A stretch of DNA of 64,000 nt from Dermatemys mawii (Eukaryota > Chordata > Testudines > Dermatemydidae): the NCBI GenBank assembly GCA_007922305.1, contig ML677329.1, positions 1,888,271 through 1,952,270 of the forward strand, in the 5' to 3' direction. Position 1 is the stretch's first letter; every line of letters begins with the position of its first letter. Positions 1 to 13,300 of this stretch are shown here, in pieces. The notes beneath the pieces were generated by a model. That model was not told where the DNA came from and did not search any database. It worked only from the letters and a program-made list of their open reading frames with translations. Position numbers and translations under genes: made by a program.

Positions 1-191
1 ACCTGGCTGTCCCCACGGTGGCGGGTCAACCACGGCCACTCCCCCACCAACTCCACTTACTCCTCTTGCCAAGGTGGAGTAAAGGTGTTGATTCGGGGAT
101 TGATTTATCGCATCAAGATGAGACATGATAAATCGATCCCTGATATATCAAACGCTACCCACCGATCCGGCCAGTAGTGTAGCCATACCCT
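1..191. mobile_element. Right end of a TIR DNA transposon with internal hairpin
   Basis: The stretch ends at AGCCATACCCT, the inverse of the AGGGTATGGCTACAC type terminus common in reptile MITEs. An imperfect palindrome lies at about 94-147, with arms GGGATTGATTTATCG and ATAAATCGATCCC. The left end is outside the window, so the element is partial. Family name not assigned. Confidence 0.5.
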
Positions 192-2506
192 CAGACTCAA
201 ATCTTAAGAGCTCAGTCCTGCAGAAGTAGAGCTGAGCCCGCACTAGCAGTGCTGAACACAGGGCATTGTCCTGATCCAGCAGAATGAAGTACATTGAAAG
301 GAGTGGGTGCAGCAGGCTGGTCGGGCTGGCAAAAACACTCTGGTATTGAGTTGCTGGCTGTGATACTGCTTCACAAGATGCAACAGAAGCCTTTATGTGG
401 AAGACCCTCACAGCAACTGCAGTAACTTGCTTTCTAAGGATAACTCTGCAGCAGAGCTCTAAAATAATGAAAATGGCTACTATGCACAGAATTTGCATGT
501 GCTATTATGACTAAGCTAGAGGGCCATGATCATCTGACTCCATCCTAGGCACACCCACTTCCTCCCTGCTCATCGGTGCTCAGTCCATTGCAGGATGGCA
601 TAGAGTTTGCTCACTTTGTTGAACATTGTGTATATTCCACTCCTTTAAGTCCAGTCCTGCTTCCTTTGAGTTTTCCGATTGATTTCACTAGTAGCATGGC
701 TGGACCCAAAGCCAGGACCATTCTGCACAGCTGCTTTGTGCTGAGCCCTAGCCCTTATGTTGGAGACCCTACTTTCAGTGTGCTCAGTGTGCTATCTACA
801 GGACCAATGTGAATGAAGTCTCCATTTTCTCATCTCTCAGTTTGATTTCATTTAAAACAAAGCACCATAATATTTATTACATTCACAATCAGTAGGGACA
901 GCTTCACAACGAGCATCAGTGTATGGTTGTCTCATTGGATATCCAGCCAGATAAACAAACAATAGCACCAACAGGGTGCTGAATCTTAATGGACTGTCAG
1001 CTTTGAATCTTAATCACTAGTAACAAAGTGCTTGGCACTCACAAGCATGCACATGAAATCAGGCACAGTGAAAGTTGAATGGTATGCTGTTCAGACTGCG
1101 AAAGGCCCAGTTTCTCTTGGGGAGAAGGACATAATGGTTTAGTCAACTTATATAGCCATGATACATATACAATAGATGTGGAAACAGGAGAAAAACAGTA
1201 CCAACTTACATGTAGGGATAGCAGTGGTGAAATCCTGGAAAAGATCCCCTAAAAACACGGGTACAGTGCCAACATTTCAGTTCTTAAGTGAAATAGCTAA
1301 ATTCCACTTGTGTAAATCAGTGACATTTTATTATATGTGTGCCTCATTATAGGAGTTTCACTGCAATGTAGCATTAGTTCGTATTAATCACCTATATTAC
1401 AGAAACTACCATATTTAAATCAAATATTTTAAACACAAATGTAGCAAAGTCTCATTGATTTTTCAGCTTTATTTCATTCTTTTTATTATCACAAGCTGTT
1501 CAGAACATTAGCAGCTATCAGAGTGGGCATGTGTTCAGACAGGAAAAGTTTCCTGTACAGCATGTGTTTAAATGAATACAAGGTGTTGAGTGTACCTAAC
1601 AGTAGTAAGGCCACATATGTTTTGATCATTACCAAGAGCAGGAATAGCACAGCACAGATTATTAAAATAAAGGAAAAACTTATCCAGATTCAGAAATAGC
1701 ATAGGGATGCCTCCACTTTGTTCTGTGAGAAGTCTTGGCTTGAAAGGATTACAAATTCTCAGATTTCTTCAGTTAAACCTTATGATATTTGTCACATCAA
1801 GTTAACAGAGCCTTGTACGTTTCTTGCTCAAGAACGGCAAAAGGGCTCCCCTCTCTTATTCTTCTTGCTAAAGAGGGCAAGAAAATTAAGGCAGTCTCTA
1901 TGCAATAGGCAATAGAGCAGGAAAAAATTCTGTAAACTAGAAATAGGAGGGTTTGGGGATTTTTGCACATAATGCTCGGAGATACGTTTTCAGCTTATGC
2001 AAAATTAGAGTTACGCAAGGCGTTCCAGAACAGACCGCTTGAGTAAGCCAAGGAGCGTCTGTACTGTGAACTTCAAAATAATTAATAGAATGCAACTCCT
2101 GAATAGTTACAATGTTTTAACTACAGAGGTTACAGAGTCTTGTAGCACCTTATAGACTAACAGATGTTTTGGAACATAAGCTTTCGTTGGAGTTTGCAGC
2201 TTCAGTTAGTGATCCTTCATTTGTAATGAAGCTATTCTGTGACCACGAAACACTTGACTTAAGATGGTTCTATTTCACCATTGTGAGCAAGCCACAGAGA
2301 CAGAAATGCTTTCAATAGTTTGAACATACCAGTGGTCAACATTAAAACAAAAATAACCACACTGTAAACCAAGCTCCAGTAGTTATTTCCTTTTCAGAGC
2401 ACGGTGAAATATTTACTGATACTGTAGCACAGTAGATGTTAATAAATGTTGACAATGGTGACCACTGTATCCGTATTTCCTTTGTCATCTTCTCCATCTG
2501 CTAACG
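192..2506. other. Intergenic, no gene recognised
   Basis: I see no conserved coding exon on either strand. At about 2128-2215 there is a diverged piece resembling the terminal repeat of the Penelope-like element at 53.7-56.8 kb: a 'GTAGCACCTTATAGACTAAC' block followed by 'CATAAGCTTTCGTTGG'. Confidence 0.5.
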
Positions 2507-2820
2507 CAGGGGTAGGCAACCTATGGCACGAGTGCCAAAGGCGGCACGCAAGCTGATTTTCAGTGGCACTCACACTGCCCAGGTCCTGGCCACCAGTCTG
2601 GGGGGTCTTTGCATTTTAATTTAATTTTAAATGAAGCCTCTTAAACATTTTAAAAACCTTATTTACTTTATATACAACAGTAGTTTAGTCATATATATTT
2701 TAGACTTTTAGAAAGAGACTTTCTAAAAACGTTAAAATGTATTACTGGCACGCGAAACCTTAAATTAGACTGAATAAATGAAGATTTGGCACACCACTTC
2801 TGAAAGGCTGCCGACCCCTG
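2507..2820. mobile_element. Non-autonomous hAT-like element, GGCAACCT family
   Basis: It starts CAGGGGTAGGCAACCTATGG and ends GGCTGCCGACCCCTG, giving short terminal inverted repeats. The body (TTTTAATTTAATTTTAAATG, then a TGGCACGCGAAACCTTAAA-like block and TTTGGCACACCACTTCTGAA) is shared with the elements at 21783-22092 and 23534-24813. Flanking 8-mers match only weakly, so the target duplication has decayed or the ends are off by a few bases. Confidence 0.7.
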
Positions 2821-5800
2821 TAATGAGGTTAAAGTCTTCCATTGATAAGCATTTTCTCCCATGGCAATGGAATTGAATTAATGACCAACATGTTCAGGAT
2901 GTGAATTTGTTAGAATGAAGTGTTCAGACATGGAGCAAACTAACTGGTAAAAGTTCCTCACTAAACCTCGGTTCATACTACAGCTGTAATCATTGCTAGC
3001 ACTGCTTCCCGAGCCAATAAGACAAAGGCAATAAGATAAATAAGACAGGAAAGAAAAAAAGAACAAGAAAGAAAAGAAAAAGATTTTTTAGCTTTAGTTA
3101 TTTCAGACCATATTCATAACAGTTAGTAAAACGTTTTGAGACAGAAGTGTGAATGTTGGGTAGACTATGTCCCTTTAACTCAAAACTCAGTACTGTAAGT
3201 TTACACAACTGGCAAATACTGTACACACAACAGACGCACTTGTAGAGCCCACATGTCAATTGCCAGGTGAGAGAGAAAAAGGAGAGGCTTTTGCCCTTGC
3301 TAATCTCTATCTCCCCTGTTAATACTGCTCTTCATAAAACAAGGACATTGACACAACCCTAATCCAGTCAATTTGAGTTAAATAAAAGTCTGAACAAATG
3401 ACCTACATTTCTGAGAGTGCCAATATTATCCATTTATCTGCAGATGATCTGGTGGAACCAATGAGAAGAAGATCATATCTGGAGTTTCAATATATTATTC
3501 AATAGATTATTATTGAATACAATAGATTCTTAGCAAAATTATAAGGAGAACTACCAAAAGATTAGAGCTGTTTGAAATATCAGCCTTGGTATCAAAAAAA
3601 CTAAGAGTTTATCTTAAACAAAAGAATGACTTGTCAAATACTATATAAAAAAGATTCACTGAGTAAAATTTGATCTTTATAATTAATGCACATAAACCAT
3701 AAAATCAGAAGAATTAGTTGAAAATTCTCCTGAAACCAATTATAACACGGAAATTAGCTGGAAAAAGTGTGCCCAAACTGTACAATATTTCCTAAAAAAA
3801 ATATTTATACCGAAAATGGCTTAATTTTTCAATTGAACAGGGATAAAATAAACAGGCATTTTTTAAAATGTGCTGGATTGTAGAATTAAAGCATTTACTT
3901 TTGAAACATTCAATGATCATACTGAAATAAACAAGTTTTCAAGAGAAGTTATTTCATATTTGAAAAGAATGTCAGTTCCTCTAACCCTTGTCCCAAAGCT
4001 CACTGCAATCAGTGGGAGTACACTCACTTTGGAGCAGGCCCCAAACATGTGTGCTACCTTTCCTAAAATGTGTCATCGGTGAAACATACTACTGAAACAA
4101 GAGTCTGCTCGTCTCCCATCAATGAGCAGTACCCTCCCTCTCAACACTTCCGCTTACATCCCTCCCCCAGACACCCATGCACACACACACACACACACAC
4201 ACTACACAACACATACATTATTGAGAACATGTGACCATCTGAGACACATCAGGATAACTTCAAGCACATCACTGAAAAATGCAAAATGTTGCAACTTCTA
4301 TTCTTATTCCTTTTGCATACTGGCAGAATTCTGCATTTTTTTCTATAATCACATATAAGCAAAACACACTTTTTAAAATAATGCAACAAAGTCTTAAACT
4401 GTAACCCTAATTTCAGAAGTTGCTACACATTTTACAGTCACCCTGTTGCTTATCTACTCATCTACCTTCAAGTTGAGAGACGCTAGACCTTTTGCTTTTT
4501 GCATATAAAAGACATTTCATTGGCATTTTGACCCAAAATGAATATTGAAGCCTAAATTCCCATTTAAAAAAAAAATAACCCACCAGCCTCCATACCTGCT
4601 GTTATTAAGTAAGCTGCAACTATATTGTGCTCAGTCTGTGAAAAGGCTGACTGAGCTTCATTTTCACTTTCTGAGGAGTTAGTTGAAACATTCCAAAACA
4701 TTTTAGACTGAAGAAATTGGGTTATTCCCTCCATGTCAGTTCTTCAAGAGGACGTACACAAAACACTCCCCCAGATCCTTTCAGGAAAATTATTTCGTTA
4801 TGAAACAGACTAATTGAACCATTTTTAAAAGTCCTGTGCCCCCACCCTCCACTGACAAGCTACCAACAGGATTTAATTGGGCTATGCAAAGGAGTTTACG
4901 TGCCCAGTTTGAGCAAGGAAAAACTTCTAAGCAAAACAAAGAGCCACACAGAACTAGGTGCATTTCCAACAAGATGCTTACATTTCAGAGTCTTATTGCT
5001 AAAGAGATTAGCTGTCACATGCCCCCACACTTTTTACTTCAACTTCTTGTTCAACATTTCAGATTATCTGGGTAAGAGTGGGCTAGATTCAATAGAACTT
5101 CAGCTTTCTTTGGAATTAATTCTAATAATCAGAGAGAGCACATGATAGAAACACTAAAAATAAAAACAGTTTCTCTAAAATGTAAGAGACATCTAAACTC
5201 AACCTTTACTCCTTACTATAGCATCTCAGAAGTTTTTGTTGATTTGACTTAAATAATCTTGCTAATAAATATTAACCTTTCATGATTTCTGTATGCTAAA
5301 CTCTCATAGTTCTTTTACAAGTTAACAATCCTTTTTAAGTTGTGTGTGTATATATATATTTAGTGCCCTATTCCTACTGAAACTGAAAAGTTCTTTGTCC
5401 TTCAGTTGAACCTAGTACATGAAGGGAAAGTGAACCCAGTAATGGAATGTATGTAACCTTTTACCCTGACCTTACTAAGATAGCCAAGACATCCAGGGAA
5501 GGGACCTTACAGAAGCATGTTAAAATAAATAAGACTGGGTAATTGATAAAGGGGTGCTTATAATCTCAATTATGTTCCATCATTTATAAGGGACATTTAT
5601 CATCACCGATGTTTTCTGCAATTTATGAAATTGTGCCCCATTGAACGACGTTTTTAACTCAAAGGAAATGCTTCTTACAACAGATGCTCTTAATAATGGA
5701 ATTAGAAATTCCTTTAGCTTATCAATCATGTAAACCAAGTTTCCATAGAATAAATTATGTAATTACTTACATAAAATGAGATATCAAAAACAGAACACAT

Positions 5801-6539
5801 AGTGAAATTAAGAGTGGGAAGGTAGTTTTCCCACCAAAGTCATTTTTTCCTCACACCCTATAAAAAGAAAGAGAGTTTGGGAGTTAGTTTGGAAATGATC
5901 ACAGCCAGAATTCCATCAGTTATCAAGGAAGAGAAGAGGGTGCCGTCCTTTCACAATTAACAGGAGGAGGTAATGAAGGTTTTCCTTATGTAGTCCAATA
6001 CTGTATTAATATTTAATATTTTTAATTAAATAATTCCATTTGAGCCTGTTACTTTGACATCTCCCCTTGTTATTAAATTCAAACACGCTACAATCAAGTG
6101 AATGGCTGAAATGAGAAAAAACACAACAGCCAATATTTTCAAAGTAACAATTTTGAGGGGCTAATTTGAAATACTTTGAAGGGGGCTGATTTTCTGAGGG
6201 TAGGTGCTTAGCACTTTCTGATGTGGCTCAAGCTGGTCACATCAAAACCTAAGGCGCCTGTGGTGGAATGCTAGAACTAGGTGGCTTCATGAGTAACATA
6301 CCTTACCTCAGTTGGTAACAGCCCTACTTGGCAGGGCATTAAGGTATCTTAAGGAGAACACATTTCTTGTACCTCTCTCCAGGATGGAAGCTCTGTAGCC
6401 AGTCCAAATCCAGTACAGAACCCTGACCTGCTAGTAGCAGCCCTACAACCTAGTGTGTACAGAGTTCATGACAGCACCCAAAGTCACTAATTACATTTGA
6501 AACTCTTGACCATTATAAATGTTTTAATATTGATATTTA
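2821..6539. other. Intergenic, AT-rich, no gene recognised
   Basis: No exon with recognisable homology was seen on either strand. It contains a (CA)n tract at about 4180-4202 and a short (TA)n tract near 5350. Confidence 0.5.
4180..4202. repeat. (CA)n microsatellite
   Basis: Simple (CA)n run in intergenic DNA. Confidence 0.9.
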
Positions 6540-6625
6540 CGTTATAGTAGCACCAAGAGACCAATTTGGGGCCCTGTTGTGCTAGATGCTGTACAGTGAA
6601 TAACGCTCCCTCCCCAGAGAGCTTA
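6540..6625. repeat. Dispersed SINE-like repeat copy
   Basis: The block 'GTAGCACCAAGAGACC ... GGGCCCTGTTGTGCTAGATG ... AGAGCTTACA' matches in layout copies at 33795-33890, 36445-36540 and 45868-45985, and at 9012-9129 in the opposite orientation. No family name is assigned. Confidence 0.5.
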
Positions 6626-6750
6626 CATACCGCAATTTTTCTAAGTACAAAAAATGATTACAAGTTATAAAGTAAGAGGTTTGCCACTACTTTCCCCTCA
6701 TAAAAGTAATGCTGGCTTTGCTTTTATACTGCTGAGCACATACTATAGAA

Positions 6751-7050
6751 CAGGGGTGGGCAAACTTTTTGGCCAGAGGGCCACATCAGGATTCAAAATT
6801 GTGTGGAGGGCTGGGTAGGGAAGGCTGTGCCTCCCCAAACAGCCTGGCCCTGCCCCCTATCCAACCCCCACCTACTTCCTGCCCCGACTGCCCCCCTCAG
6901 AACTGCCAAACCATCCAAACCCTCCACCCTGCTCCTTGTCCCCTGATCACCCCCCTCTGGAGACCCCCCCAGTCTAACCGCCCCTCGACACCCTACCCCC
7001 TAAGCCCCCCTGCTCCTTGTCCCCTGACTACCCCCTCCAGAACTGTGACA
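6751..7050. mobile_element. Truncated hAT-like element, GGGCAAAC family
   Basis: It starts CAGGGGTGGGCAAACTTTTT, followed by GGCCAGAGGGCCACATCAGG and a C-rich body. The same sequence appears inverted at the right end of the complete element 57714-58653. The right terminus is absent, so this copy is truncated at about 7045. Confidence 0.65.
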
Positions 7051-9011
7051 AGAACTAAAATGATTTATTCTTAATTATAGTGATTGTGCCACATCTAACC
7101 TTACTAAATGTCAAAGCCACTCCACAGAAAATGGTATTTAAAAAATTCCTAAACACAAATAGCTCACTGCAGGCAATCATTCCACACTTTGTGGGGGCCC
7201 AGCCATGCAAGGTTGCTGAGGGTGCTCAGTACCCAGGTAGGCAGTGGACTGAGTCTCTGATGCTGATCCAGTGTCATTAGATGTAACCAACAATGGAGAC
7301 ATGAATCAGGAAAAGCTAATGCTCAGGTGCACATTTTTTATCCCGCTTGTGAACTCTACAAGTTCATTGGCTGCTTAAGCCATAGGCTGGAGCCTTCTCA
7401 AAAGTTCTTCAAAAAAGTCAACAATCCAAAACCAGCATCTTACAAAGCAGCTACAAGTAACAGAAAAGAAGGGATAGTAAAATTGTTCAGAATCAATATT
7501 AAGGTAGTATGGGTACCTTAACTGTAAATTTGCATATTTTCAAATGTTTGGGTTTTTTGTAAGCTTCCTGTAAAATTTCCTGGCCTTTTAATGGCTGCTT
7601 TTTGCTATTCACAATTGGCTTGTTACAACTTTTACCTATAAAAAGTTTTATAGTTTGTCTGTGAATTACTCTATATAGTTTCACTAGTATCTGAAACCAA
7701 TAGAAAATGAGTTGATTCATGCTCATGAGTTTTGCTCTGAGTTATTCTCAGTGCCTTCATTCGTCATTAAAAGAATACAATATCTAGGCTGTTGTTTCCA
7801 TGCTAGATGATTTGTAGGTTTTAAATAGCTGAAGATCTGAGCTGGACAAAAAGACTTAACACAACTGTAACCCAAACATCAAACTCTTCTCTCTGGCATC
7901 CAGACTCTTGTATTCACCCTTCAACTCCAAGATCACCTTCCTCACCACTGCTCTATCACCAGTACCACCTCACCCTCAAGTTTACAATGGATTTTATTTT
8001 CCCACAGTTCAACCCTCCTTCCAGCCTTTCAAGGCTATACACAGCTCTGCCTCACATTTCATATCTAGTTGCCTTCCTTCCTGTGTTCTCTCTACGCTAC
8101 ACAAATTTGACTTTTCTATAAGCAGCTACACTCTCTTGTATTCCATACCTAGAACATCCTCCCAAATCTGAGCACTAGTCTTCCAATCCTTCTCAAAACA
8201 GTTACATTTCCATCACTGTCCTCCACTCCAGCCTGCACTCGGGACATTATTCCCAAATTATAATAAGGGTAGATTGCAAAGGCAAAAAGGAGAGGTAAGC
8301 ACCAGACCTCTCTTGAGCATCAATAGGTGAGTTCCTGACCACTCCACTTTGTGCCTTTCCAAATGTCCTCCTTGCTAAAAAATGACGGAGGACCAAAGAT
8401 GATGCATATGTAAACAGTAATTGTCCCATGTTCATTTTCATCCTCTCGCTTTGTCGGTCTTTGGTATGTTAAATCTAATTTAAAATGTTAACATCCTTTG
8501 CCATAGCACATCCTTCTTGTCCATAAAATATCATGCCTGTCTGTTGGACTCTAAAAATAATGCAACACAAGATGGGGCATGCTTTGTGACCACAAGGGAC
8601 AGAACCTTTCACTTCATTGGATCCAGTTTGGTCAAGACTAATGAGAAGATTGTGTTGCTATACAAGAGTTATTAGTGGCATCGGTAAGAATATCTCCACC
8701 TGTATCCAGCATATAGATATCCACATCATGATTGTTAATGACAACAGATAAGCAAAGAACCGAACTAAAATGGAGACTCAATTTACACTTAACAGAGCAA
8801 CACCTAAACCAAGATTTTAAATTTATTTAAGTGCCTAATTTAAGGTTAAGCAGCAAGTCTGTAGCAAAACCAGGAAGAAAATTTCTATCTGTCTCCTGAA
8901 TCCAAGAGCTTGTGCTTGAACAAGTAGACACAGTTTCCTTCCATAACACACAACTACCAGAATTTTAATTTATACTCTCCCATCTGTCTGTATCCATCTA
9001 TTATACTTAAA
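7051..9011. other. Intergenic, no gene recognised
   Basis: No recognisable exon, RNA gene or bounded repeat was seen. RRH, which follows GAR1 in human, would be expected on the minus strand around here but I could not identify any opsin-like exon. Confidence 0.45.
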
Positions 9012-9129
9012 TTGTTAGCTGCTTGGGGCAGGAAGTGTTTTTTTGTTCTGTGTTTGTACAGTGCATAGTACATGAATTCCAGGTCCATGCCTAAAGCTGC
9101 TAGGTGCTATGGTAAAACAAATAATAATT
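9012..9129. repeat. Dispersed SINE-like repeat copy
   Basis: It contains 'GCTTGGGGCAGGAAGTG ... TTGTTCTGTGTTTGTACAGT ... GCTAGGTGCTATGGTAAAAC', a layout typical of an abundant amniote interspersed repeat. Inverted relatives occur at 6540 and in CFI introns. Confidence 0.55.
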
Positions 9130-9704
9130 CACCAAATATGGCAAGGATTGAAAAAAAATAAATATTTTAGCAAGGCTGACATGTTAAAAGTGATATAATC
9201 ACAATAAAATAAATGTAATATTAATGAGAATATAAAGGTAGGTTCCACTCCAAAGTTTATTTTCTTCCATACTGAGAATACTACGCAAAACATATATTCC
9301 CAGTTTATTTTGTAAACCTCTAATAAAATGTCCCAGTACATGGTATAAATGATATTACCAACAGCTTCCCCTACTGATTGATAAGATTTTATAAAAATCC
9401 TCATGTTTGCCCGCAGAGTACAGATAGTTTCCCCCCGACCCACCCAAATTCTCAAGAGCCACAGTAGTTATTAGCATTCCACTCATCCCACAATGCACCT
9501 CATTGGACAAGCCTGCCAAAACCCTGATCCACAGGACAAATACACACCAGCAGTTTGTGGCACACCTGTAAGGGACTAACACTCCAGACCATTTCACTAC
9601 TCCACATAATCTGGAACAAAGACTGAAATGGCCTACAGAAGTACCCGGTATTAACAACCGGGACTTTCCCAAAGTTACAGGCCCATTTTTAGTTTTAATG
9701 AAGA

Positions 9705-9710
9705 TTTATT
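9705..9710 (-). terminator. GAR1: Candidate GAR1 polyadenylation signal
   Basis: AATAAA on the minus strand, about 590 bases beyond the GAR1 stop codon. This would give a 3' UTR of about 0.6 kb. Other weaker signals lie closer, so the choice is tentative. Confidence 0.35.
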
Positions 9711-10301
9711 CAGGAAAGTATACTAAGCATTCTTTACTATTGTGCATGGTGCATTTTATACAAATTTTCTATTTTTTAAAAAGACAAATGTTGAAATATT
9801 TGATTTTTAGACCATGTTAGTCATTGAAAATATTCCAAAACAGTAAACAAGAGAAAAAATTAAGCACAGTATGTGCAACACACAGAGCGTAACAAATGCA
9901 ACAATAAAAAGACATCAGTCGTGTGTAACACAGATTCATATCTGTGCCCTTAGAGAATCTGCAGCTTCTTTTTTACTTCTTCAGTGGATTATTTACTTTC
10001 AACTTCAACGTGAAGTCAAGCATTAATTAAAATAGACTATCAGAATTGAAGAATCTAAAAACATAAAATTTTAAGTCTGCTTCAATAATTAAAAAATGTT
10101 CAAGTATATTTCAAGTGAAGAATAAAGAGAAGCCTTCAATTCTTCATCAGTGAACACATCCTCTTCATGTGTTGATAAAGTATCCATTAGTTGTAACAAT
10201 GTTGGCAATACATTTTGTTACTTTCATTGCTTTAAAAAACAATTTTTTACTTTTCAGGTCCACTAGAAAATTCAGCAGTCAGATGCCAATATCTCCATTT
10301 T

Positions 10302-10315
10302 TTAACGTCCTCTGC
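10302..10315 (-). CDS. GAR1: GAR1 last coding exon (14 nt coding)
   Basis: The acceptor AAACAG|GCAGAGG gives codons GGC AGA GGA CGT TAA across the junction, so the protein ends FRGRGR. The next AG acceptor, four bases on, would shift the frame and lose this stop. The 3' UTR follows. Confidence 0.85.
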
Positions 10316-13300
10316 CTGTTTTGAAAGAGAAAAGTGTACATTAAACAATTCATACCTTGAAACAAATGTCTGAAAGCGCATAAATACTGTTCAAATTATT
10401 ACGCTGAGAAGCCAGTTATTGCAGTATCCATTCTTATGCCCCATTTTTACTCAAGTTAGTTTTGGTCTGACACGGAAATACAGAAAACTGAACTTGACTA
10501 GAGAATCTGTTGTGATGTGCAGAAACTACCACACAGGTAAAACTAGTAGAAATTTGTGCTTCTTTACAAGACCGATGGCAGAAAATTAAAGTGAATCAAG
10601 TATTCAATAACTGTTTTATACGTCCTGAAATTCTCATTAAAAATACCTTGAATTTAAACAGCACTTACCCCTGAAACCACGGCCACCACCTCCACCTCTT
10701 CCTCCTCTGAAGCCTCCACCACCTCTTCCTCCTCTGAATCCACCTGCAAAAAGGTAAGGAAATAAGTTTTCAGAAGTTAGTTTGCAAGTCCACTGTACTA
10801 AGAAAACAAGTTACTGCGCAAACATCCTTTGTATGAAAAATGAAATTAAAATAACTGTTAAGGCAAGCAAACTTTATTGTTGACCCCAGTCTCCTCCTCC
10901 ATGAACCACCGTAACTCCTTTCCCAAAATACCAGAAGGCAGATCAAAAACAAAATGTATTTGGAGTTTCTATACCAAGCCATTTTGGACAAAACATGCTA
11001 GATTTTTTAAAAAGTAAACAGGTGAAGTTTTCAAGACATCATAACTTTGAAACTGTTGTTTTTTATGAAACTTCTCAGAAATTATCTAACCTGGAGGAGA
11101 TGCAAAATAAAGTTTCAGGGCAAATTTTTCTTTTTGGGAAGTTAGGTATTTGTGTGTACAAATGCATGTCAGCGAAAAATCAGTCTTTTAAGCAGAGACC
11201 TAGCTTTGACCTTACTTGTGGAGCAGCTACCACAATTAAGTTAAATGTAATAAGAGACAGAAGAGATCTAGTAGGTCATCCAAGCCTACACCCCAAAGCA
11301 TTCACCATACACTATATTTAAGTATTTTGTCCAACTTAGATTTTAAGTGTGTTGTGAAATGGAACTTTTGCCATTAACTTGGGGAATATATTCCATCATC
11401 TGATAGATTTTACCACTGGAAAATTATTGTTGGTATTCACCAGGTTTTCTTTTTCCTAATCTCATAGCTTTGTTTCTCCAGTAAGTTATACTTCATGAGC
11501 TTTCACTGTGATCACAAACAAAAATATGTATTTATTTAAAAATATACTAATAACACAATACACATGAGTGCTTGCTTAGCTGTATTTTTTTAAAAAAAAA
11601 TTGACAGATTTTTTTATTAATAGACACTTACCTCCACCTCTACCTCCTCCTCTTCCGCGTCCTCCTCTACCACCTCCTCTTGGAGCACCTTTCTCACCCG
11701 GAGGCCTAGGCAAAAACCTTTGCAATGGCAATAACTTTGCTGGATCAATATAAAACTGCAGGAGAAAAGCACTGTTAGGCTTCAGGAGCAGCATAACATG
11801 AGTGTAATATTCACTACCTTCCTCCCTCTCTCCTATACATGCAAAAATTTTGCTTAGTTTTTCTTTATGTCATCAGCATTTTTAAAATCTTTTTTGCAAA
11901 GAGCGACATCAAACAGCCCGAACTTTTAAAAATGTAGTTTGTTTCAAAATCATAGAAATAATTTCTATAACCAGATTAAGATTTGGGGCTAAAAGAGCAA
12001 ATTTTGCTAAGGCACCTTTTTTTTAAAAAAAGAGGTAGCTAAAACAAGTGTATGTGAGAGCAAACAGGAAACGTAAATGAACATAAAATTCTCACGAGCC
12101 GTTTAACTATCAGTGTTAACACAGAACTAACAAGAAAAATAAACAAATTAAAGATTTTTGGTTAGAGTGTCACGTAAAAAAGAAAGTAAGTTCCTTATGA
12201 GATTAAATGTATACTAAACCAACGCACAACACAAAAACAGTTGTTTACTGCTTATGCATTTCATAAAGTCCCAATTAAACAAGCACTCTACTGTTTTTTA
12301 CTTCAATTATGCAATGTATTTTTAGATTATGTGGTGATAGGAAATTCAGATTATATAAAGATTTATTTGGAAATTCTTCATAAGGTTATATTTTCTTCTC
12401 TTACTAAATATATCAGAATAATTTTATGCAATTAAGATACCCACCTTTTGTAATTTTTTAAAGGAAGAGGCCTTCATGTTCTCTGACAGTTTCACTGAAA
12501 AATACTGTTAGTTTATTTAAGGAACATAAAAGGTAACTTAACTGCATTTATAATTATCTGTATAAATGGACAGATGTTGGTATTCTAAAAATGAGGTTAT
12601 CAATTTAAATTGCAGCCAGTTGATTTTTTTTTTTTTACTGTTACAGTCATGATTACTAAAAGTGAAAGATTTGACAGCATTTTGTGGACATGGTTAAACC
12701 TTAATACAGAAGGAAGAAACTCAGAAACACACCAACAGGGCGAAGGCTAAATGGTAATAGTAAAATTTTGTTGCATAACCACACATTTGGCAGGGGAAAA
12801 GACTAGACTTCAATATCTCTGGCATCTTGACAATCAAAGACTGAGACAACGAAAAAGTAATGAGCTGCAGATTCTAGGTGGTTCATTTTTCACTTGGGAA
12901 TGTATATTCTACTAGGAGAAAACTGCTCCTGAAATGCAAGTACAATCCTGATGCAAATAGTAAGTCAGTGAGTTAATACATTAAGACCAATATTCTCAAA
13001 ACAAAATGCCAAAAATTAGGCACTAAATAGGGACCTACAAAAACTTAAGTATCCTGATTTTCAAATATACTAAACACTCCAGTTCCCAATAAAGTAACAA
13101 TAAATAAATGTAGACTACTAGGAGGTCTGTATGTTTGAAAAACCAGGATACTCAGGTACCTAAATATGGACTAAGGGGCCTAGCATCAACCATCTATGGT
13201 AAGTGAGAAAAAATGAGGGAGAAAATTTAGCAGTAAAACTAAAAAGAAGACAAATCTATTAAACTTGCTTTGTAGGCTTCTGCTTCTGTCTAGCAACCCC

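Noticed and set aside
9355..9672. 105-codon minus-strand ORF near the GAR1 3' end
   Set aside because: No recognisable domain, no splice support, and not opsin-like, so not taken as RRH.
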